This document shows positions 1 to 8,659 of a stretch of DNA of 16,053 nucleotides, in pieces. This DNA is from Cylindrobasidium torrendii FP15055 ss-10 (Eukaryota; Basidiomycota; Agaricomycetes; Agaricales; Physalacriaceae). Position numbers and translations under genes: made by a program. How positions within the stretch are numbered: position 1 is the first letter of the stretch; each line of letters begins with the position of its first letter. The DNA lies in assembly GCA_000934385.1 (NCBI GenBank), contig KN880838.1, positions 1 to 16,053 on the forward strand, written 5' to 3'. A model generated the notes under the pieces. That model did no database searches, was not told the DNA's origin, and saw only the letters and a list, made by a program, of their open reading frames with translations.

Positions 1-345
1 GGTGGGAAAAAGAAAATCGAGAAAGCCGCGAGAACGGCGAGGACGAGATGGAGAATGGCCAAAGGTCATCTCGATCGCGTCGCGGGGAGAGCCACGTGAG
101 TGACGCGGCGATGGCCATGATGGGTGCCACTGGCGCCCGACCGACTCATCTTATCTCACGCTATGCCAGCCTCGTGCCTCGGCCAGCATAGCTTCCTTTT
201 GAAAATGTGAAGGCTCAAACCTTGTCATCTGAACTAATGTACATTCTTCAGCCTGGCATCCACGCTTACTACTATACCTTATAGCTGCGGAATTATGGGC
301 CGTAATAGATAAATATGACCCTCAACATGCCTCGATTGGCATACA

Positions 346-452
346 TGTTGCCCAAGAGCGCTCGCTGCAGGCACACACGGCATTCTTTTGACTTATTATA
401 TTTGCCTCTTGCCCATGGCGGGTGTTGCCCGAGAGCGCGCGCCGCAGGCGCG
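346..452. repeat. Two diverged copies of a ~30-bp direct repeat
   Basis: Copy 1 (346-375) begins TGTTGCCCAAGAGCGC and copy 2 (423-452) begins TGTTGCCCGAGAGCGC. Both continue with CGC-rich sequence and GCAGGC. They differ at a handful of positions and lie 77 bp apart. The core TGTTGCCCGAGA occurs a third time at 885-896, where it is the reverse complement of the LGQH codons in the last transposase exon, so the repeats may derive from element sequence. Confidence 0.55.
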
Positions 453-468
453 TGCGGCCGGGCAACAC
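422..468. repeat. Perfect 10-bp inverted repeat (potential GC-rich hairpin)
   Basis: GTGTTGCCCG at 422-431 is matched by CGGGCAACAC at 459-468, with a 27-bp very GC-rich spacer. It could fold as a cruciform or RNA stem. No T-run follows, and bacterial-type termination is not expected here. Function unknown. Confidence 0.6.
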
Positions 469-566
469 TGAAACCAAAGAGAAGTACATACAAGGCTTCA
501 AGCTTCAAGCATCGAGCTTATTTCTACAGTTTGTTCACGCCGCTTGTCGGCCAGCTCCCCCCGATC

Positions 567-576
567 TAAGATAATT
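567..576. repeat. Candidate left terminal inverted repeat motif of the transposon block
   Basis: TAAGATAATT at 567-576 is the reverse complement of AATTATCTTA at 6295-6304 and again at 6360-6369. The two ends enclose the protease and transposase genes (739-6174). The match is only 10 bp and AT-rich, so it may be chance. No target-site duplication could be confirmed. Confidence 0.25.
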
Positions 577-738
577 GACAGGACCAATCTTGAGCTTGAT
601 TACACGAATTCGGCCAATTACCGCTTTAGGCTCTTAAATATCTTACAGCTGCTGAGGCACACCACACAATCTGCCGCGAAACCGCAAGTCCCGAGCAATG
701 AACGAGCTTCGAATTGAACACAATAAGGTTGAGAATGA

Positions 739-3700
739 TTATCTACGTGCAGGCATTCTAATTTTGAGAGTAGGAGCAGCTTCTTGTAATACACACCGGA
801 CCTTCGATCCCGTCAGCGATATCCATGGTTTTTGTGCATCTGAAGAAAGATGCATGTTTTCTGGACAAGCGCCCCAAGGACCGTGTTGCCCGAGATGATA
901 AAGAATGTTTGTAGCGTAAGCATGGGTGTGTAGATAGCCATACACCTTCTTGTATTGATACGAAAACTGTGGGTAAGCTGAGCTTGGGTCACAGTCCTCG
1001 TCCTCATCCTCCGACTCTCGTCCGTGATCCTAAAGAGGATTAGCAATGATATCCATACATAAAAGTCTCGCTTACCATGCTCAGAGGGAGATAGACACGG
1101 AGAGACAGGTACTTGAGATTGCTGAGCGAGTTGGTAGTCCGAAGAGAATCATAACGGCCACTGTTACCCTTCCGGTACATATCTAGAACCTCCCCAATGT
1201 AGAAGCGCTTTTGCGTTCCCACAATGACATATGACCCAATCTCGAGTGGGAAGAGCTCTGTGACATTCTTTGTATTAATGTTTGGAAGACCTGTGAAGAA
1301 TAGGTTAGTTTGCCCAACATAGGCAATGAAGGAGGGACATACTGTCAGTGGCCGCTACTTCAGTCACCTTCTTTGCAGTCGTCTGCCAGCGCTGCTCTCG
1401 GAACTTCTTGCGCCGCTGCGATGGCTCCTGGAGTAGGTCCTGTGCAACACGTACTCGATGGCTCGCGCTCCTTGTGCCCAGTCTGCACCACTTCCGAGAG
1501 TCTTTGCTGATGTTGCCGTCAGTTGAGGGAAGAGCGCCTCATTCATTTTGATGGTACGTTCGGAGTGAACAAATGTGCCCGACTGGAGAGCGGTCCGAAG
1601 GGTGACCATCTTGGCAATTGAGATGCGGTCCGAGTTGTCTTCAAATAATCCTGTTGGCAACGCATTGGACGATGTGCTATTCCCCAGGCCGCTTTGGACA
1701 TATTCCTTCTCACGATCACCAAGAACATCCTGATGATTGGCGACACCTTCGGACTGCCCGTGATTCCCGAACGCCTCACAGTCCTCAGCAAGCGCAACAA
1801 GACGCGCAGTTTCCTCCAATGCAAGGGCAACCGCACGCGCCGTTGTAGCGGACTCGTCATTCAAGCTGCCATCTTCCACCGCACGTTCTCCATCCGTTGA
1901 TTCTTTGATATGCTCGTCCACATCCCAATCATCATCTTCACTGTCGCTGTCGGTATCCTCTGACCTCTGAAGCTGGCGGACCTTTGTACAAGAAGCGGAA
2001 GTACCAATCGAGACCAAAACAACGGGGAACATCTGCGTCGGTGATGGAAGGCGAATGTGCATGATTTGCGAACACACCGCAACGGTTTCGCGATGAGATT
2101 GTGCAACAAGGGCATCGAGTTCAGTACGTGTGAGATTAGAGCGTGCTCGACAAAATCGGTACCAAGTTTCCATGGACAAAATGGGATTTCCGGGTAGTAC
2201 TCGGCGAAGATGAGAGTCAAACTAACGAGGGTATCGCACAATCGGTTGAAGATATTGAAGCTGGCCGGAGAGATGAATGAACGCTCTAGAGAGTATAGGT
2301 CCGGGAACTTGGTGGCAAGGAATTCGATATGCTTTTGCCAGTAATGGAGCCAGAACTGCGTGCGAAGGGCACATGCAACGCGATCCTGAGGTGACATATA
2401 CACCTTCAACCATGCATCCCAAAGTAAGCCTAAGAATAATTAGTAGCATCCGGAAAGAACGTTGGAATAACGAACCAAGAAACCAGATATAAGCAAAAAT
2501 GCCCTTCTCCTTCCTGATCACGACCTTGCCATCCTTTGTCTCTGTCAATGCAGCGATGCAGTCAGGTCCAAAGATGCGGCGGCCGGCACTACAGTCCTGT
2601 TTATCCACATTGAAGACGTCTCCGGCCACGATCCCAGCTTCGTTGGTCTCCCAAAGTTGTACAATTGAGTCGTTAACAAGGTGTCCTGTACCCAAGCTAG
2701 CCGTGTGCGTTCCATGTTGGGGCTGGTTGCGGCCAGTCTTGCGCGCGTGTGATGCATCCTGCACAGAGACCACAGGGCCGTGGCCTTCAACGATGGGGAC
2801 ACGCAGACAGATTCCGTGCTTCTCGTTGTTGTAGACGAAATGGTCAATGGCATCACTACGCTCATCATGCTGTTGCTGCGCGCCAAGTTCTGCAGCAGCA
2901 CCGTCTGCTGCAAGGACGACCACCGTGATATTGTGGTCAGCGGCAAACTTGAGCGTCTGCTCATGGACTTGAGCGATAGTAATGGCCGTGTCCTTGCCGT
3001 CCACCGGGATGAGGGCAACATCGATGGGCTCAAGGCCTGGAATTGGCGCCTATTGATCAGAGTGAGCGGTTGAGCGACATGCGTGGTATTGGAAACTAGG
3101 TGTAGGTACTTACCTGGAGAAGGACAGCGCGCGCCTGCTTTGCACCCAAATCTTCATCCTTCACTCGCTGAACCACAATGTCAATATCCTCGACATCTTG
3201 TACAAGACACGCGGAGAGCGGAAGAGTACTGCCGAGGATGTGACCGCCAAACAAGGGCGAGTAGTTGAGGCGCTCCTTGACCTTCGTGCAGTCAATGCCC
3301 ACAGTCATAGGGCCGCTGTATCCAACTGAGTCCATATACCGGCGCACACGTCCGAAATTCTCCCACACGAGCATAGGATTTTGGAGAGCATCTGAAGACG
3401 ATGAAACGAGTGATCTTGAAACAGGTTAGAATATGAGGCCAGTGTTGAGAATGTTGCGCACCTGAGATGGCGAATGGATGGGCCGCCCATCAGGGATGTG
3501 TAATGCTCATACTGCTTTCTCGAGCTCCCCCCGTTACTCCGCATTAGAAGGCAGAAGTTGAGGTAAGCTGGACCCGACTTCCCATAACGTATTCCCTTTG
3601 CAGCATGCTTGTTGCCGGAAAGTTCACGGTCAAGGCGATTGTTGAAAACCGATGCGACTGCAGTGAGTGTATCGTTGTTCTTGAGGTCGCCATTTCGGGC

Positions 3701-5237
3701 ATGCGATGCAAGAGAGAGGGAGCAGCGAACAGTGTCGTCCTTTTCAAGCGAGTGTTTGATGCTCCATAACATATCATCGTTGAGAACCTGCATGGCCTTT
3801 GTCTTGTCGAAGGCCTGCATTGTGAAGTTGCTTGTGTACCGCGTTCTCGCTTTCAGGCGTGTGCACAACTCATCTTCAGGGAGACAGGCTTCGACCTTTT
3901 TCTGCAAATGATCAGGTTGAGCTCGTTCAAGGAAGGAGGCGCGCGCACCCGATAGACCGCAGTTCTAAAGGATTGATCCTGTGCTAAGCGCTGACAATGC
4001 GTACGTATCCCGTTACTATTTGTTGTGATTCCTTCGCATTCGCTTGACTTGACATATCGTCCATGGTAATTGACCTCCCAGCGACGGAAAAGACGAAGGA
4101 CTTGATCAAGTCGATCAATTTCCTTCTGCGTCCACAAGGCGATGGCAAGGCTTTCGTTTCCCCACGATGGCAAAATCGAACTTTGGCTCCCGAGTCCCTC
4201 AAGTCGCTTATCGATGCAATGACTTTTCAGCGGTGGCAGCTTCTTCCATAGAAAGAGGAGTCGGGCCGCTTGCGCTTCCAGTCTATGAGGGACACCACCA
4301 AGATTCCGTGTCGGCGTCAAGTCAATATATGGCTGGTATTCAGAACCGTCGAAATGCACACATGGCTGCGACATACGCTCTGCCACTATCTCAGACGACA
4401 AAGCAGCGGGTCGGACTGGAATAGGGAGCGGATGTTGCTGCAACCATCCTAGGTGAGTTCGCATCAAAATACAAGCTCAAATTTACAGGGGCACCCTCCT
4501 ACTGCTATACTTTCTAGCCACTTTCTTTGCACCGCATGCACCCGGAACGCCAGACTCTGCCTGTTTCGACGTTCAGTTCAGCACACAGAGAAAGTCAGTC
4601 CACTGCGGTACCTCGATACTTGTTGACACTAATTTCCGCTTTGTTTGTGTTCCAGTCTGACCGGCACAGTGACGCTTGTGAGTCTTCCAATTTGCTGGCG
4701 CATACGGTACGTAGTTCTTTGCGGTTTCCTTCATGAGGGATCCCCATCTCATACATCCGTTACAGTAAACTCGCGTCGGCTCAACAGCTCCAGCCCATAC
4801 ATCGGCCTCAAGAAGCTGTCGACGCTCTCCTTCTGAACGTCGGGGCTCACGCTTCCGTTGATTTCCATCGACCGGGAGGGCAAAGTTAGCAGGACGGACA
4901 GCTGCATCTGGTAATGGCATCGGCAAACAACTGCGGGTACGCGTCTTTTGATTTGGGCTTTCACTCTCCAATGGCAACTTGCGCTTTCTACAGAGAAGTT
5001 AATTGATTTCCTTTACGTATGCAAGCAATGCCACCTTCTGCTCTCATCGAAAGACCCGTTCCGTGTGGGTGCTTGCCTCGGAATGATATTCTCCTTCATC
5101 CCCCAACATCGTCTTCTGTGGTGCATTGGTCGGGAGAGCGGAGATGTAGGCAGCGACTGGCCTGGGTCACAGTCAACGTCGGATTCGGTATCGGTGTCGA
5201 TCACAGTTTCGATACTGCCTTCAACGCCGGTGTCCAT
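739..5237 (-). pseudogene. Transposase-like gene (P-element/THAP9-like core), multi-exon, probably broken
   Basis: Proposed role: DNA-transposon transposase. Exons with matching phases: 5237-5035, 4987-4630, 4560-4495, 4448-3949 (frame unresolved near 4390), 3901-3462, 3414-3114, 3049-2476, 2429-1343 (frame breaks near 2140 and 1520), 1290-1076, 1029-739 (TAA). Introns are 46-69 nt with CTAAC/CTGAC-type branch sites. Domains in order: acidic linker (TDTESDVDCD), basic RRKRK formed across the first intron, C-x2-C...H-x3-C zinc finger (about 4745-4665), and an RNase H-like core. In the core, Asp in VGID (3293-3291), Asp in LAADGAA (2905-2903), VQDASHARKTGRN (about 2758-2720, resembling the DPPHLLKN motif of P-type transposases) and Glu in DFVEH (2148-2146) stand out. 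A C-terminal domain follows with RFYIGEVLDMY and YLHTHAYATNILYHLG. Start: ATG at 5237 is in good context, but the frame is open to an ATG at 5306, and splicing from the protease gene is possible. Coding nature is sure; the superfamily assignment is from memory of motifs. Confidence 0.7.
4665..4745 (-). other. C2HC zinc-finger domain of the transposase-like protein
   Basis: The segment reads C-x2-C (YCNGC), then a spacer with a conserved aromatic, then NW-x2-H-x3-C (NWKTHKRHC). The leading residues ERRQLLEADVWAGAVEP resemble the helix that precedes this finger in related Agaricomycete transposon proteins. It probably binds terminal repeat DNA. It is followed by a Lys-rich TKRKL, after which an intron (4629-4561) fits in phase. 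Confidence 0.6.
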
Positions 5238-6147
5238 GGCAATGTCGACTTCGGTTTGCGGGCGACATCGTGCACGAATACTAACATCTGAGTCAGTCCG
5301 AGGCATACGATGTCATCACAAGTAGCATACGGGAGAGCCAGCACCAGCTCGAGAGCCCTTTGGTGCATACCGTGCTTCTCGCCGTCCTCAGCACCCACAA
5401 CATCAGTACCCATCGCGATGCTCTCAACCGCCATCAGCACAAAAAGCCCGCACGACCAGTTGTCTGTTTGCTGCTGGCCCATGCGAGGATGTCGAACAGT
5501 GCTTTCCCATTCATCTTGCTTTGTCCATTCCGGAATAGGGCGTCCGAGCCTGTCTAGGATTACCTCGATGGCATCCAGCATCGTCTTCAGTAATATCGAG
5601 GTCAGTAGTTGCCCGGGACGCTCTCAGCAAGCACATACCTCTTCAGCCCAGACGTGTGAGGCAGCATGAGGTATCGAGTCAAATATTACGATAGACTTGT
5701 TGCTCCAGTCAATCCATCCAAGGACCCAGTGATACGGTGTGTCTGGTGAGAGAGGGAATAGCCAACGAGTATATGTCAGGAGACACTCCAAATTGGGACC
5801 GGCCTGACAATACACGATAAATATAAGGATTCTAATGCGTATAGCGGAGTACTCACAGCGCTCTGTATCCAGTGGTTGAGGTCCATCTGGTAGCACAAGT
5901 CTTGTGGGATGTCACCGCGAACTTGAGAAGCTAGTAACGAAGAGAAAATACACCATGAGCTTGACATTTGGTGGTTTGCAGACGCCTTTTGGTGTAGAGC
6001 ACGGCAGTAGGCATTGATAAAAGTACCGCATAGCTTCTCCTGGCCGTTTATCACACACTTCAGGTCCTCGAAAAGGATTTCTCTGCCATCGCAGAGGCGG
6101 ACCTCCGTTTTGAGGCTCTCGTCGTATAGGAGCTTGGGACAGTGCAT
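5201..6147 (-). CDS. Ulp1-like (C48) SUMO-protease domain protein
   Basis: This is a papain-fold cysteine protease of the Ulp1/SENP class, which cleaves SUMO or SUMO-like conjugates. Three exons with GT-AG introns and matching phases: 6147-5857, 5803-5639, 5584-5201 (introns of 53 and 54 nt), giving about 279 aa. Visible catalytic residues are His122 in YHWVLGWID, Asp139 in IVIFDSIP, Gln191 in GQQQTDNWSCG and Cys197 in NWSCGLFVLM. The 17-residue His-Asp spacing and 6-residue Gln-Cys spacing equal those of yeast Ulp1. The N-terminal CVINGQEKLCGTFINAYC corresponds to the WLND..IN region. The ATG at 6147 is the first in frame, but an upstream exon is possible. It sits on the same strand just ahead of the transposase, and its last ~36 codons overlap that gene's first codons in another frame, so the two may be one spliced gene. 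Ulp1 proteases are known cargo of several fungal DNA-transposon families. Confidence 0.8.
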
Positions 6148-6216
6148 GAGAGGGAAAGGAGAATTTGCAAGCAAGTAAGAAAATAATATTCAATGCTAAC
6201 TAGACAGCCAGTGCGT

Positions 6217-6285
6217 TCACTTGAGCTTAACAAACAGCAGCGCGCCACCATCAACGGCGCCGCCTTTGATGATCGCTAACCACGT
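6217..6285 (-). other. Possible upstream exon of the protease gene
   Basis: A minus-strand frame reads DTWLAIIKGGAVDGGALLF and then reaches a TGA at 6219-6217. It follows an ATTTGCAG that could be a splice acceptor (about 6297-6290). It looks coding and would place a Trp-Leu segment ahead of the protease core. I could not find a donor that joins it in frame to 6147, so this is a suggestion only. Confidence 0.2.
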
Positions 6286-6294
6286 GTCTCTGCA

Positions 6295-6369
6295 AATTAT
6301 CTTACAGTCCGCCGAGGTTTAGACAATTTCGGACGCGAACTACGCAGGTTTCTGCCGAGAATTATCTTA
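6295..6369. repeat. Paired AATTATCTTA motifs, candidate right terminus of the transposon block
   Basis: AATTATCTTAC occurs at 6295-6305 and 6360-6370, 65 bp apart. Both copies are the inverse of the motif at 567-576 on the other side of the protease and transposase genes. A related direct sequence, ATATCTTACAGCTGCTGAGG, lies near 637-656 and resembles TTATCTTACAGTCCGCCGAGG at 6298-6317. These may be transposase binding or terminal sequences. Confidence 0.25.
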
Positions 6370-6454
6370 CGCCTGCCGGCGTCCCAGTGGAGTTTCCCAG
6401 GGCCTAGGCGGACCCTCACGCGTGATTCCTCAAGGCTCAGAGGAGCAGCCGTGC

Positions 6455-6826
6455 ACTACAGCAGCATGCAAAAGTTTGTGAACATTTTGCGTTCTGCGTG
6501 AACAACCCAGGAACAGGCTCGAGTTCATTTCCACGCCGTCCAGGCGCCATCTAGAGGCTTTAACTTCCTGTTTGGGACAGCCCGACAGGCGCCCTTCGTC
6601 GATCGCAATGGCGCAAAACAGCAACCAAGGGCGCGAACAAGCTCGTTGAAGTTCGTGCCATGATTGAGATTGTTTTTGTGCATGCAGCAGCTAGATAATG
6701 ACCCTGTAAAGCGCCCAGCAGGCTTTTGGTCGTTGGATGCTGGCCCGGAGATGAACTCGTAACCTGGTGCCTAGGTTCTTCACGCCAGACGCAAAATGTT
6801 CACAAAGTTTTGCATGTTGCTGTAAT
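6455..6826. repeat. Long imperfect inverted repeat (MITE-like or foldback element)
   Basis: The left arm (6455-6532) contains GCATGCAAAAGTTTGTGAAC. It is the reverse complement of the right arm (6747-6826), which contains GTTCACAAAGTTTTGCATG. By eye about 85 percent of positions pair over roughly 78 bp, including ACATTTTGCG and GAGTTCAT. The loop is about 214 bp and has no convincing coding frame. It could be a small non-autonomous element or a transcribed hairpin. It lies between the transposon block and the 3' end of RPA2, about 200 bp past the RPA2 stop codon. Confidence 0.75.
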
Positions 6827-7032
6827 AGATTTGAGCAGCTGCAAACCGCAGCTACCCCGTGTGTCAATTCTCACCAGTCAAGTGCACAACACAGGGCAAT
6901 GAATTCCCACAACGCTTCAATTCCTTACCACCTCACCTAGACGAACCTACAATTACACATAAGCTGAAGCTGAAGGACCATTGTCTTAGATTCAGGCGCA
7001 GGCGCCATGCACAACGCCACCACTTCCACTCG
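6827..7032. other. RPA2 3' flank
   Basis: Short stretch between the inverted repeat and the RPA2 stop codon. It probably holds the RPA2 3' UTR and polyadenylation site on the minus strand. No separate gene is supported. A plus-strand open frame here is antisense to the RPA2 last exon and is treated as a shadow. Confidence 0.5.
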
Positions 7033-8020
7033 TCAATTCAGTCTGAACGTGCTCTCATCAACCGTTGTGCTGACGAAGCCTCCTCCAAGAAGATCATCAA
7101 AAGCACTGCTGAGCGTCGAGTTGACAAGGTCGTGGCCAGGTCAAGAAAGAACACACCTCGTTTCATCCGCCAGAGCTGCGGGTAAACCGTCAGGTCCTAC
7201 GACCGCGTTAGCCACAATCTGCGCTACGGATATCCCATCATGTCCCTGGTTCTTCAAGAGGTAGCGAACGATGGCTAGATGGAGGGAGGGTAAGCCTTCC
7301 CATCTAGCTTCGTATTCTGTGGGCTCAGGCACGGGCTTCGGCAACCCCGCTAATGTGGAAGCTTGACGTCCCACTGGAGGCTGGATGATCTAGTCAGCGC
7401 GAGGCCCACCTGTGAGACAAGCAAGGCGCACAGGACCGTTGACTCGGTACAGATACGCGGAGATGCACTCCAGGTCGTGGTAGATTACTTCGTGGTAATC
7501 CTCGACCGTGTGCAAGGGCATTCGAGAGTGAATGTATCTCTTCGTCCCCAAGGCCTGTAGTTCGCCGATCACTCGCACGTAAGCCTGACCGCTGTGAAGG
7601 GAGTTTTGGGATCCGGATGCCGCAGAAAGGGATCAAAACGTACTCGATTTCCCTCATCCCGACGTCGTTGCGAGACTCCCCCCAGCACCACACGTCAATA
7701 CTCCCGGTGCCGTCGTCGATGACATATTTCGTGTTGGCTTTGGATTCAGTCACGTTGGTAATGAGGGCAACCAAACAAACCTGGGGATACGGTAGGATAC
7801 GGTGAGGTCTCAGCGGTGGATATCACAGAAAACCCGCACATGGTCAAGCTGCGTGTCATCCAAGAGGAATCCCTGGCCCGATTTTGCGCATTTCAGCAAC
7901 TGTGCTATTTTCACGGGTATAAGCGAACGGCCCTTCTGATGTTTAGGAGATGAGAGCCCTTTGTTAAACACGCACGTTGTGCCCGCCGCCGGGCCCTTGG
8001 GGATCTGGTACCGATGTCAT
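7033..8020 (-). CDS. RPA2: Replication protein A 32 kDa subunit (RPA2)
   Basis: Middle subunit of the heterotrimeric single-strand DNA-binding complex RPA, used in nuclear replication, repair and checkpoint signalling. Six exons fit in phase: 8020-7976, 7935-7840, 7780-7644, 7591-7410, 7373-7157, 7108-7033, giving 250 aa, normal for the family. The short N-terminus is Gly-rich (PQGPGGGHN). The OB fold (about 20-150) starts at SLIPVKIAQLL and includes VALITNV, YVIDDGTGSIDVWCW and YVRVIGELQALGTKRYIHSR. A C-terminal winged helix (about 181-250) includes LHLAIVRYLL, DGISVAQIV and the final GGGFVSTTVDESTFRLN. The family match is strong at both domains. Introns of 52, 59 and 48 nt are typical; those at 7975-7936 (40 nt) and 7409-7374 (36 nt) are unusually short and may be placed slightly wrong. 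Upstream non-coding or coding exons cannot be excluded. Stop TGA at 7035-7033. No disabling mutation seen. Confidence 0.9.
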
Positions 8021-8473
8021 CTCGCCGATGCACTTTTGTAGGGGCTGAGATAATGTGTAAGAAACTAGCTACAGTCAATGCAGATATCAGGGAATTGCCT
8101 TGGAGAGCTAGCGGTCGAGGTGGTGGAAACCGTTAAACAAGATGGGATGCCTTCGACCACTCGAAGTTGCCGGAAAAGGGACCATTGCTTCTATATCATA
8201 CCTTCGTATCAGCTGGTTGGACCATGGATGCGAGTAGGATGTGAACTTGTGAAAGGTGATGCCTTCGGATTTGTCTAGAGCCAGCTGGTAGCATAAGGCA
8301 TGACATAGAGGAGGCTCCCGTTACTCCGGCTGTCCGCCAGCCATCAAATTTCCACCCAATGATGCTTCGTTGGCTAGAAGGGACCAATCTCACCGGGAAT
8401 ACCTTTGCACGTAAGATAGCCAGATGCTGTCCCCCGAAAGGGCAGCGGTGTGAAATTGCAGTGGCTCGCGCGC
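8021..8473. other. RPA2 upstream region, no gene seen
   Basis: Contains the probable RPA2 promoter and 5' UTR on the minus strand. Open frames on both strands here are short, overlap each other and show no recognisable domain or splice pattern. An acceptor-like TTATCTCAG on the minus strand (about 8053-8045) could end a 5' UTR intron just ahead of the RPA2 ATG. Confidence 0.4.
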
Positions 8474-8575
8474 TACATACAAATACATGGGAGGGCTCAG
8501 GGCGGGTTACATACAGGTACATGGGAGGGCTCAGGGCGGGTTACATACAGGTACATGGGAGGGCTCAGGGCGGGT
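8474..8575. repeat. 34-bp minisatellite, three tandem copies
   Basis: Unit: TACATACAGGTACATGGGAG followed by GGCTCAGGGCGGGT. Copies start at 8474, 8508 and 8542. Copies 2 and 3 are identical; copy 1 has AA instead of GG at unit positions 9-10. The unit length is not a multiple of three, which argues against a conserved coding repeat. Confidence 0.95.
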
Positions 8576-8588
8576 ACGCGTAAACGAG

Positions 8589-8659
8589 CTGGGGAATAAT
8601 GAGAGGGACTGCAAGTCGTACACGAGAAGATAACTACCTGGGGAATAATGAGAGGAACT
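8589..8659. repeat. Two-copy direct repeat, 49-bp period
   Basis: CTGGGGAATAATGAGAGGGACT at 8589-8610 and CTGGGGAATAATGAGAGGAACT at 8638-8659 differ at one base. The intervening 27 bases are not similar to anything else seen. It follows the 34-bp minisatellite directly, so the whole 8474-8660 stretch is a small repeat-rich island between two genes. Confidence 0.9.

Larger units (their letters stand above)
1..565. other. Region without a recognised gene (left edge)
   Basis: No gene is recognised. A plus-strand open frame runs from the window edge to a TGA at 97-99 and is rich in Lys and Arg; it could be the tail of a gene that starts outside the window, but nothing confirms this. The stretch at 340-470 holds a pair of related direct repeats and a short perfect inverted repeat, listed separately. 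The remainder shows no promoter or RNA gene that I can support. Confidence 0.5.

Noticed and set aside
1..99. Lys/Arg-rich plus-strand frame at the window edge
   Set aside because: Only 32 codons with no domain or splice site to confirm it; may be an edge exon but cannot be supported.
1310..2834. Plus-strand open frames of 60-111 codons
   Set aside because: They are antisense to the well-supported minus-strand transposase exons and lack splice logic or domains.
7007..7264. Plus-strand open frame of 85 codons
   Set aside because: Antisense to the RPA2 winged-helix exon and its last intron; RPA2 is clearly the real gene.
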